From the NCBI GenBank assembly GCA_035638255.1, contig DASRAJ010000098.1, positions 1 to 64,000 of the forward strand: a DNA stretch of 64,000 nt. Reading direction: 5' to 3'. The DNA is from DASRAJ01 sp035638255. Lineage in GTDB: Bacteria; Bacteroidota; Bacteroidia; Chitinophagales; UBA10324. The stretch's first letter is position 1, and each line of letters opens with the position of its first letter. Positions 35,665 through 39,656 of the stretch are shown one piece after another. The position numbers and the translations under genes were made by a program. The notes beneath the pieces are model-generated. The model was not told the origin of the DNA. It did not search any database and saw only the letters and a program-made list of their open reading frames with translations.

Positions 35665-35689
35665 GTATGTCATCCTAAGCTTGTCCAAG

Positions 35690-35762
35690 TACGGATGAAA
35701 GGATTCGAACCTTCACTGTAAGGATTTTAAGTCCTTTGTGTCTGCCGTTGCACCACATCCGC
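35690..35762 (-). tRNA. tRNA-Leu(UAA), short variable arm
   Basis: Acceptor GCGGATG/CATCCGT, anticodon loop CTTAAAA, discriminator A, variable region 5 bases instead of a class II arm. Array 1; 25 bases separate it from the next tRNA. Confidence 0.85.
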
Positions 35763-35768
35763 ATTATG

Positions 35769-35841
35769 TGTCCCGTGAGGGATTCGAACCCCCAAACCAA
35801 GTTTCTAAGACTTGCGTGTTTGCCGATTACACCAACGAGAC
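35769..35841 (-). tRNA. tRNA-Leu(UAG), short variable arm
   Basis: Acceptor GTCTCGT/ACGGGAC, anticodon loop CTTAGAA, discriminator A, variable region 4 bases (GTTT). First gene of array 1, directly after the attenuator U tract. Confidence 0.87.
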
Positions 35842-35842
35842 A

Positions 35843-35880
35843 TAAAATAAAAAGCCCCTCAAGTTTTTTCCTGAAGGGCC
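35843..35880 (-). terminator. Attenuator terminator of array 1
   Basis: Stem GCCCTTCAGG/CTTGAGGGGC (10 pairs) with a six-A loop, followed by a U-rich tract just before tRNA-Leu(UAG). It lies between the leader ORF and the first tRNA, so read-through is needed to express the array. Confidence 0.85.
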
Positions 35881-35930
35881 TTCGTGAATTATTATTTCAA
35901 AATGTTCACTCCATGCAATAACCCTTCAAG
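35870..35930 (-). promoter_or_regulatory. Antiterminator of array 1
   Basis: Leader bases 35920-35930 (CTTGAAGGGTT on the minus strand, codons 18-22 of the leader) can pair with 35870-35880 (GGCCCTTCAGG), the 5' arm of the terminator: 11 of 11 positions with G-U pairs. A ribosome reaching the leader stop would hide this segment and allow termination; one stalled earlier would free it. Confidence 0.8.
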
Positions 35931-35983
35931 TCACCAAAGAGGTAACTAAACGACCACAGGCACAATGAACAATTATTAATCAT
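35906..35983 (-). CDS. Leader peptide of tRNA array 1
   Basis: 25 codons. Residues 5-16 read CSLCLWSFSYLF and residues 22-23 YC: the peptide holds three Cys, three Ser, four Leu, two Phe, two Tyr and one Trp, exactly the six amino acids carried by the nine tRNAs downstream. Codons also fit the isoacceptors (TCA, TCG and AGT for Ser; TTG, CTG and CTC for Leu). The ATG is only 4 bases after the TAAATTTG promoter box, so the transcript is probably leaderless. Function as a ribosome-stall sensor is inferred from the composition and the terminator/antiterminator that follow. Confidence 0.88.
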   Translation of the reverse strand: MINNCSLCLWSFSYLFGDLKGYCME

Positions 35984-35987
35984 GCGG

Positions 35988-36020
35988 CAAATTTAGAAAA
36001 TAAAAATTCAGCAACTCAAA
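35988..36020 (-). promoter_or_regulatory. Promoter of tRNA array 1
   Basis: TAAATTTG (35988-35995) with TTTG (36017-36020) 21 bases upstream, a full Bacteroidota sigma-ABfr promoter. It overlaps the divergent array 2 promoter region, so the two may interfere or be co-regulated. Confidence 0.8.
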
Positions 36021-36026
36021 ACTTTT

Positions 36027-36034
36027 TATCTTTG
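36027..36034 (+). promoter_or_regulatory. Promoter -7 box of tRNA array 2
   Basis: TATCTTTG matches TAnnTTTG, 8 bases before the leader ATG. No clear TTTG at -33. Lies 6 bases from the -33 element of the divergent promoter. Confidence 0.7.
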
Positions 36035-36042
36035 CATCGCAA

Positions 36043-36108
36043 ATGAGAAACATTTTTATAGAAGCAATCGCGATGGTGGATAATATCCAACCAGCGGGAC
36101 TTCTATGA
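36043..36108 (+). CDS. Leader peptide of tRNA array 2
   Basis: 21 codons. Residues 3-15 read NIFIEAIAMVDNI; the peptide has four Ile, three Ala, two Asn, one Val and an internal Met, matching the Ala, Ile, Val, Ile, Asn and Met tRNAs downstream. It also holds single Arg, Phe, Glu, Asp, Gln, Pro and Gly and two Leu, so the match is enriched but not exclusive. All three Ile codons (ATT, ATA, ATC) occur, fitting the GAU and UAU isoacceptors. Role as a stall sensor is inferred. Confidence 0.82.
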   Translation: MRNIFIEAIAMVDNIQPAGLL

Positions 36109-36139
36109 CTTTACAATAACATTGTGAGAGAAGCCCTGC
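36094..36139 (+). promoter_or_regulatory. Antiterminator of array 2
   Basis: GCGGGACTTCT (36094-36104), ending in the leader stop region, can pair with AGAAGCCCTGC (36129-36139), the 5' arm of the terminator: 10 of 11 positions, one A-C mismatch and one G-U. Same layout as in the other three arrays. Confidence 0.78.
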
Positions 36140-36157
36140 AAGTCGCGGGGCTTTTTT
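36132..36157 (+). terminator. Attenuator terminator of array 2
   Basis: Stem AGCCCTGC/GCGGGGCT around a 5-base loop, followed by six T, six bases before tRNA-Ala. Confidence 0.88.
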
Positions 36158-36163
36158 CATTTA

Positions 36164-36236
36164 GGGCCTTTGGTGAAACCAGCTATCATCTCTGCCTTGC
36201 ACGCAGAAGTTTCGGGTTCGAATCCCGATAGGTCCA
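36164..36236 (+). tRNA. tRNA-Ala(UGC)
   Basis: Acceptor GGGCCTT/TAGGTCC (last pair mismatched), anticodon loop CTTGCAC, T arm TCGGG/CCCGA, discriminator A. The D loop (AACCAGCTA) lacks the GG pair. The G3-U70 pair that identifies Ala is present (G-G-G against T-C-C). First gene of array 2. Confidence 0.85.
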
Positions 36237-36237
36237 C

Positions 36238-36309
36238 TGGCATATAGTGAAATGGTGATCATGCCTCCCTGATACGGAGGGGTTTTTGGTTCGAATCCAA
36301 ATATGCCAA
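36238..36309 (+). tRNA. tRNA-Ile(GAU)
   Basis: Acceptor TGGCATA/TATGCCA, anticodon loop CTGATAC, discriminator A. One base after tRNA-Ala. Array 2. Confidence 0.88.
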
Positions 36310-36315
36310 CTATTT

Positions 36316-36388
36316 AGCCCTATCGCGTAACGGATCAGCGCATCACTCTTACAAAGTGAAAGACTTAGTTCAACTCTAAGTGGGGCTA
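36316..36388 (+). tRNA. tRNA-Val(UAC)
   Basis: Acceptor AGCCCTA/TGGGGCT, anticodon loop CTTACAA, T arm CTTAG/CTAAG, discriminator A. Array 2. Confidence 0.88.
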
Positions 36389-36389
36389 C

Positions 36390-36461
36390 GGTGATATGAT
36401 GTAATGGTGAGCATTGCACTCTTATACAGTGCCTGTTTCAGTTCGAATCTGAATATCACTA
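36390..36461 (+). tRNA. tRNA-Ile(UAU)
   Basis: Acceptor GGTGATA/TATCACT, anticodon loop CTTATAC, discriminator A. A UAU anticodon is rare in bacteria, which usually read AUA with a lysidine-modified CAU tRNA. Array 2. Confidence 0.87.
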
Positions 36462-36465
36462 CCAT

Positions 36466-36539
36466 TGATAGGTAGCTTAATGGCCCAGAGCCTCCGACTG
36501 TTAATCGGCGAGATGTGAGTTCGACTCTCACCCTATCAG
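36466..36539 (+). tRNA. tRNA-Asn(GUU)
   Basis: Acceptor TGATAGG/CCTATCA, anticodon loop CTGTTAA, T arm GTGAG/CTCAC, discriminator G. Array 2. Confidence 0.9.
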
Positions 36540-36560
36540 CGTACAAAGCGTTCTTTTCAA

Positions 36561-36640
36561 TGCGGGATGTCAGAAGTGGTATCTGGGATGTTTCATAAGC
36601 ATCAGCGCAAGCCTCGTGAGTTCGAATCTCACTCCCGCAA
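36561..36640 (+). tRNA. tRNA with CAU anticodon (Met), enlarged variable arm
   Basis: Acceptor TGCGGGA/TCCCGCA, anticodon stem GATGT/GCATC with loop TTCATAA, T arm GTGAG/CTCAC, discriminator A. The pair at 1-72 argues against an initiator. The variable region is about 12 bases (AGCGCAAGCCTC), long for Met. Last gene of array 2, 21 bases after tRNA-Asn. An Ile2 role cannot be excluded. Confidence 0.8.
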
Positions 36641-36852
36641 CTTATGAGTGGAGGACAGATTTCCTTAAATCCAATTGGTTTTTACTGTCTTCTAATCTTG
36701 CAAGTTGAAAATAATAAAACCATAAAGACACAGAGAAAAACACCACGGTATTTTCGCTAATGAAAATCTGAATCTTTGTTGGAATTTCATTCATGCAATT
36801 AGTGGAATTCGTGGCGACCTGCGAAATTAAAGTCATTATCAAATTGTCTTTT
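36641..36852. other. Intergenic spacer with decayed repeats
   Basis: No gene seen. Holds fragments of dispersed repeats (ataaagacacagagaaaa, attagtggaattcgtggc) between array 2 and the array 3 promoter. Confidence 0.6.
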
Positions 36853-36860
36853 TATATTTG
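36853..36860 (+). promoter_or_regulatory. Promoter -7 box of tRNA array 3
   Basis: TATATTTG matches TAnnTTTG and ends 4 bases before the leader ATG, implying a leaderless transcript. No TTTG at -33 was found. Confidence 0.75.
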
Positions 36861-36864
36861 CACC

Positions 36865-36912
36865 ATGATTAAGAAAAACATAACAAGAAAAACCGGAGGT
36901 AGAATTACCTGA
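36865..36912 (+). CDS. Leader peptide of tRNA array 3
   Basis: 15 codons. Residues 3-15 read KKNITRKTGGRIT: three Lys, three Thr, two Arg and two Gly. Downstream are Lys(UUU), Arg(UCU), an interrupted tRNA and Gly(UCC). Both Arg codons are AGA and one Gly is GGA, the exact codons read by those tRNAs. No Thr tRNA is recognised unless the interrupted gene is one. The stop codon overlaps the antiterminator segment. Role inferred as in the other arrays. Confidence 0.85.
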   Translation: MIKKNITRKTGGRIT

Positions 36913-36952
36913 GGGCTTGTTGTGTATTTTTCTGAAAAGAATTTCGAGCCCT
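36912..36952 (+). promoter_or_regulatory. Antiterminator of array 3
   Basis: AGGGCTTG (36912-36919), starting at the last base of the leader stop codon, pairs over 8 contiguous positions (one G-U) with CGAGCCCT (36945-36952), which includes the 5' arm of the terminator. Confidence 0.75.
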
Positions 36953-36971
36953 GCAGTAATGCGGGGCTTTT
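36947..36971 (+). terminator. Attenuator terminator of array 3
   Basis: Stem AGCCCTGC/GCGGGGCT, identical in its arms to the array 2 terminator, with a 6-base loop and a short T run, five bases before tRNA-Lys. Confidence 0.85.
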
Positions 36972-36976
36972 CATTT

Positions 36977-37048
36977 CCTATCGTCGCGTAATGGTGAGCG
37001 CAGTTGACTTTTAATCAACGAGAGAAAGTTCGATTCTTTCCGGTAGGA
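36977..37048 (+). tRNA. tRNA-Lys(UUU)
   Basis: Acceptor CCTATCG/CGGTAGG, anticodon loop CTTTTAA, D loop with GG, discriminator A. First gene of array 3. Confidence 0.9.
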
Positions 37049-37051
37049 CAC

Positions 37052-37123
37052 AGGGAATTGGTGTAACGAAAAGCATAAGACACTTCTAATGTCCTGGTAA
37101 AGGTTTGATTCCTTTATTCCCTT
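37052..37123 (+). tRNA. tRNA-Arg(UCU)
   Basis: Acceptor AGGGAAT/ATTCCCT, anticodon loop CTTCTAA, discriminator U. The D loop lacks GG and the outer anticodon-stem pair is mismatched. Array 3. Confidence 0.83.
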
Positions 37124-37150
37124 CTGCGCCACAAAAGCATTTAGCGGATG

Positions 37151-37183
37151 CCGATGCTACCGCTTTTTTAGCGATAGTATCGG
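37151..37183. repeat. 33-bp palindrome inside a tRNA gene (copy 1)
   Basis: 14-base arms beginning CCGATGCTACCGCT and ending AGCGATAGTATCGG, 13 of 14 paired, loop of five T. It sits in the D-arm part of the interrupted tRNA. Confidence 0.8.
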
Positions 37184-37202
37184 TTGCAGGATTTTTCACG
37201 TC

Positions 37203-37235
37203 GGCGATACTATCGCCCCGAGCGATAGAATCGCC
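37203..37235. repeat. 33-bp palindrome inside a tRNA gene (copy 2)
   Basis: 14-base arms GGCGATACTATCGC and GCGATAGAATCGCC, 13 of 14 paired, loop CCCGA. Same family as copy 1 and the copy at 41097-41129. Confidence 0.8.
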
Positions 37236-37269
37236 TGTTATCCGGTTTCGATTCCTGGTTGTGGCTCAA

Positions 37270-37340
37270 GCGAGCATCGTATAATGGAATTATGGATGGC
37301 TTCCAACCATCGGATGCCGGTTCGATTCCGGCTACTCGCT
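37270..37340 (+). tRNA. tRNA-Gly(UCC)
   Basis: Acceptor GCGAGCA/TACTCGC with one C-A mismatch, T arm GCCGG/CCGGC, anticodon loop CTTCCAA, discriminator U as expected for Gly. Last gene of array 3; it faces array 4 with 3 bases between. Confidence 0.87.
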
Positions 37341-37343
37341 CTG

Positions 37344-37416
37344 TGTTTTCTGAAAGACTCGAACTCCCACCTCTCACGTTCGTAGCGTGGCGTACTTTCC
37401 GTTATACTAAGAAAAC
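37344..37416 (-). tRNA. tRNA-Arg(ACG)
   Basis: Acceptor GTTTTCT/AGAAAAC, anticodon loop CTACGAA, discriminator A. ACG (read as ICG) serves CGU/CGC/CGA. Last gene of array 4. Confidence 0.88.
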
Positions 37417-37421
37417 TTGTG

Positions 37422-37495
37422 GGTGATATAACGGATTCGAACCGATATCCCTTGATTCACAGTCAAGCCGCTTAACCATTTAGCGAAATATCACC
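37422..37495 (-). tRNA. tRNA-His(GUG)
   Basis: Acceptor GTGATAT/ATATCAC with encoded G-1 opposite C73, the His identity pair; anticodon loop CTGTGAA. Array 4. Confidence 0.92.
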
Positions 37496-37496
37496 G

Positions 37497-37568
37497 ATGC
37501 CGAAGAAAGATTCGAACTTTCACTACCGGGTTCAAAGCCCGATGGACTCACCATTATCCGATTCGGCA
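37497..37568 (-). tRNA. tRNA-Gln(UUG)
   Basis: Acceptor TGCCGAA/TTCGGCA with the U1-A72 pair typical of Gln, anticodon loop CTTTGAA. One base from tRNA-His. Array 4. Confidence 0.9.
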
Positions 37569-37571
37569 ATG

Positions 37572-37647
37572 TCGGGAAAGCAGGATTCGAACCTGCGATT
37601 ACGTGATTCCAAGTCACGGGAGGACGGCCTGACTCCTCTATTTCCCG
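37572..37647 (-). tRNA. tRNA-Pro(UGG)
   Basis: Acceptor CGGGAAA/TTTCCCG with the C1-G72 pair typical of Pro, anticodon loop CTTGGAA, T arm GCAGG/CCTGC, discriminator A. First gene of array 4. Confidence 0.92.
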
Positions 37648-37652
37648 AAAAC

Positions 37653-37682
37653 AAAAAGCCCCGAACATTTCTGCACGGGGCT
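37653..37682 (-). terminator. Attenuator terminator of array 4
   Basis: Stem AGCCCCG/CGGGGCT with a 12-base loop and a run of five T, five bases before tRNA-Pro. Confidence 0.88.
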
Positions 37683-37727
37683 ATCAAAATTTTTATTTGA
37701 AGTATGGCTACACCATTAGCACCGCAC
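37673..37727 (-). promoter_or_regulatory. Antiterminator of array 4
   Basis: GTGCGGTGCTA (minus strand, 37717-37727, near the end of the leader ORF) can pair with TAGCCCCGTGC (37673-37683), the 5' arm of the terminator: 10 of 11 positions with two G-U pairs and one mismatch. Confidence 0.78.
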
Positions 37728-37770
37728 TATTTGTACGTGGACGCGGTTGCTGATGGATTATGTTAATCAT
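37708..37770 (-). CDS. Leader peptide of tRNA array 4
   Basis: 20 codons. Residues 6-12 read HQQPRPR, an uninterrupted run of the four amino acids whose tRNAs (Pro, Gln, His, Arg) form the array downstream. Codons CAT, CAG, CAA, CCG, CGT, CCA, CGT are all of the first-base-C block, and both Arg are CGT, the codon of the ACG tRNA rather than AGA as in array 3. This is the clearest match of the four. The stop is followed by the terminator at about 25 bases. Role as a stall sensor is inferred. Confidence 0.9.
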   Translation of the reverse strand: MINIIHQQPRPRTNSAVLMV

Positions 37771-37774
37771 GCGG

Positions 37775-37806
37775 CAAAGATGCGATACTTATCCACTCAT
37801 TCCAAA
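37775..37806 (-). promoter_or_regulatory. Promoter of tRNA array 4
   Basis: CATCTTTG (37775-37782; TAnnTTTG with one change) and TTTG (37803-37806) 20 bases upstream. The box is 4 bases from the leader ATG and the CCGCATGATTAA context equals that of array 1, pointing to common origin. The remaining bases to 38007 show nothing else. Confidence 0.72.
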
Positions 37807-38007
37807 TGTTTTGGATGAAATATTTCATGTCTTTCGAAACTCACTCAACATCTGTCATTCAGAAGGAAGTTTTTTACCCGGAAAGTCTTATTGACAATTC
37901 AAGCAGAGATCTGCAACGGTGCGAAGAAGTTTCCTGCTGAATGACCTGTAAAATCAGAAAGCAAACGTTTGATCCCTAATCTTCACTCACTACATTTGAT
38001 TCTCACT

Positions 38008-39603
38008 ATGCACAAATCAATAAAAGGAAATGCTCTTCGCCAGCTGCGCAAAGCATTTCATATTTCGCTTCACGCAAAACGAAATCGGATCAGTGATGCA
38101 TCTGCATTTGTTGAAGAAGGAAATTATCATGCGATCACCCGGAGGAAATTTATTTCTGATGTTTCGAAAGCGGCAATGGTGATTAGTGTTGCAGGAATTT
38201 ATTCAGCATGTAATCCAACAAATAAAAAGACGCAACCCACAATTGCAATTGTGGGAGCAGGAATTGCCGGACTTCATGCAGCATACATTTTGAAGCAAGC
38301 CGGCTACAATGCACAGATCTATGAAGGAAGCCCGCGAACAGGCGGAAGAATTTTTTCAGTGGATGGAATGATGGGTGAAGGGCTGTGGACAGAAATGGGT
38401 GGTGAGTTCATTGACACACCTCACCTGGATATGCTCAACCTCGCAAAGCATTTTAATCTTCCGCTCATTGATCGCAGTGCGCCAGGCGAAAAAGCGCTGA
38501 AAGAATTTTGCTACTACTTCGATGGTAAGCATTATGAGTTGAGAGATTTGCTTGAAGCATTGCATCCCTATGCAGAACAAATTCAAAAAGATATTGACTC
38601 ACTCTCCGATGAAATTTCTTTTGAGGAACATTCGCCGGATGATGTTCAGCTCGATCAGCTTTCGATTATGGAATACATGGATCGGCTCGGCATCAAAGGT
38701 TGGTTCAGGAATTTCATCAACTCAAGTTATACAGCAGAATACGGAGCAGATATCAGTGAGCAATCGGCGATAAATTTCCTTTCCATTTTTGATCCGGGAG
38801 ATGAACATGCATATAAAGTATATGGCAGCAGTGATGAAATCTATTCTATAGCCGGCGGGAATTTAAAAATATGTGATGCCCTGGTGAATGAAGTGAAGGA
38901 AAATATTTTCACCGAACACCTGCTCACTTCGATTTCACAAAAGAGCAATAATCAATATCAGCTCACTTTCAAAGTTGGTGGTGCGGGAGAAATCGGAGCC
39001 GCTGCTGACATTGTCATTCTCACCTTGCCCTTCACTACACTTCGGGAAGTTGATATCAAAGTGCCATTGCCCGATTGGAAAACGAACGTGATTAGAAACC
39101 TCAGTTATGGCACAAGTACTAAATTATTTGTCGGGATAAATGACCGTGTGTGGCGCAGGCAAGGTTACACAGGCTATGCATTTTCGGATACGCTGATGAT
39201 CAATGGATACGATCATACACAAATGCAGAACAACAACCAGGGCAAAGGCGGCTACACCATTTTTCTCGGCGGAAAACAAGCGCTTGATTCAGGTGCTCTT
39301 GACAATGGTGAATTGCAAAAGCAATATGTGCCTGCACTCGATGGAGTCTTTCCGGGTGTCGCCGATTCTTTCAATAATAATTTTCAGAAATGGAACTGGG
39401 CTTCGTACGTATTTGCAAAGTGTAGTTATCTTTCTTACAGTCCGGGGCAATACACTTCAATGGGGGGTGCCCAATACAAACCTGTTGACAATCTCTATTT
39501 CGCCGGTGAACATTGCAGCTATGACTTCCAGGGATTCATGAATGGAGGAGCGCAAACGGGAAGAGAAGTCGCAGAGAAAATTATTGCGAAGCTGAAAGTT
39601 TGA
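38008..39603 (+). CDS. FAD-dependent amine oxidase (monoamine-oxidase family), Tat-type signal
   Basis: About 531 residues from the ATG at 38008; an alternative TTG start lies at 37969. A twin-arginine segment (ITRRKFISDVSKAAMVISVAG) ending in a Cys suggests export by Tat, possibly as a lipoprotein, after a roughly 45-residue cytoplasmic lead. The FAD site is IAIVGAGIAGLHAAYIL followed by YEGSPRTGGRIFS, and the C-terminal flavin motif is LYFAGEHCSYDFQGFMNGG. The family oxidises primary amines or polyamines to aldehydes. The aldehyde dehydrogenases nearby (39.7, 48.8 and 50.3 kb) would accept such products. Substrate unknown. Confidence 0.88.
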   Translation: MHKSIKGNALRQLRKAFHISLHAKRNRISDASAFVEEGNYHAITRRKFISDVSKAAMVISVAGIYSACNPTNKKTQPTIAIVGAGIAGLHAAYILKQAGYNAQIYEGSPRTGGRIFSVDGMMGEGLWTEMGGEFIDTPHLDMLNLAKHFNLPLIDRSAPGEKALKEFCYYFDGKHYELRDLLEALHPYAEQIQKDIDSLSDEISFEEHSPDDVQLDQLSIMEYMDRLGIKGWFRNFINSSYTAEYGADISEQSAINFLSIFDPGDEHAYKVYGSSDEIYSIAGGNLKICDALVNEVKENIFTEHLLTSISQKSNNQYQLTFKVGGAGEIGAAADIVILTLPFTTLREVDIKVPLPDWKTNVIRNLSYGTSTKLFVGINDRVWRRQGYTGYAFSDTLMINGYDHTQMQNNNQGKGGYTIFLGGKQALDSGALDNGELQKQYVPALDGVFPGVADSFNNNFQKWNWASYVFAKCSYLSYSPGQYTSMGGAQYKPVDNLYFAGEHCSYDFQGFMNGGAQTGREVAEKIIAKLKV

Positions 39604-39636
39604 GCGTACTAAATCCGAAATTGCAAATCCGACCTG

Positions 39637-39654
39637 TCCCGATTTTCATCGGGA
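39637..39654. repeat. 18-bp palindrome (TCCCGAT/ATCGGGA)
   Basis: Perfect 7-bp stem around TTTC between two convergent stop codons. Same family as at 11206 and 51947. It may double as a bidirectional transcription stop, though T runs are lacking. Confidence 0.65.
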
Positions 39655-39656
39655 AA

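Larger units (their letters stand above)
37128..37266 (+). pseudogene. tRNA interrupted by two 33-bp palindromes
   Basis: Acceptor GCCACAA/TTGTGGC is perfect and a T arm with loop TTCGATT is present, but the gene is 139 bases long. Removing two 33-base hairpins (37151-37183 and 37203-37235) leaves exactly 73 bases that fold as a cloverleaf with anticodon loop TTTTCAC (UUC, Glu) on a weak, G-U-rich stem. The leader peptide instead has Thr but no Glu, and G1-C72/C2-G71 with U73 would also suit Thr, so the isotype is unsettled. Either a dead gene or one that tolerates structured insertions. Confidence 0.65.
35111..37806. other. Locus of four leader-attenuated tRNA arrays
   Basis: A 2.7-kb region without protein genes other than four leader peptides. 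Order: array 1 (minus, nine tRNAs), divergent array 2 (plus, six), array 3 (plus, four), convergent array 4 (minus, four). Each array is preceded by a promoter box, a short ORF whose codons match the array's tRNAs, and an antiterminator/terminator pair. The tRNAs are AU-rich, lack encoded CCA and are often only 1-4 bases apart. No integrase, phage or plasmid gene is seen within 15 kb. Longer ORFs that cross this region on either strand are artefacts of the tRNA sequences. Confidence 0.9.

Noticed and set aside
35017..35921. Several ORFs of 60-133 codons on both strands across the first tRNA array
   Set aside because: They run through tRNA genes on the other strand; their residues reflect repeated T-arm sequence (for example RIRT/DSNP-like runs) and show no family features.
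36186..36419. Minus-strand ORF over tRNA array 2
   Set aside because: Reverse complement of Ala, Ile, Val and Ile tRNAs; an artefact of tRNA sequence.
36864..36976. T-box riboswitch before the tRNA arrays
   Set aside because: No T-box bulge or stem I features; the leaders are short ORFs with codon enrichment, and the antiterminator pairs with the ORF end, which fits ribosome-mediated attenuation.
35111..37647. CRISPR array or phage origin for the tRNA cluster
   Set aside because: Units are cloverleaf tRNAs with varied sequence and spacing, not identical repeats with spacers. No cas, integrase, capsid or terminase gene is in the window, so phage origin cannot be supported.
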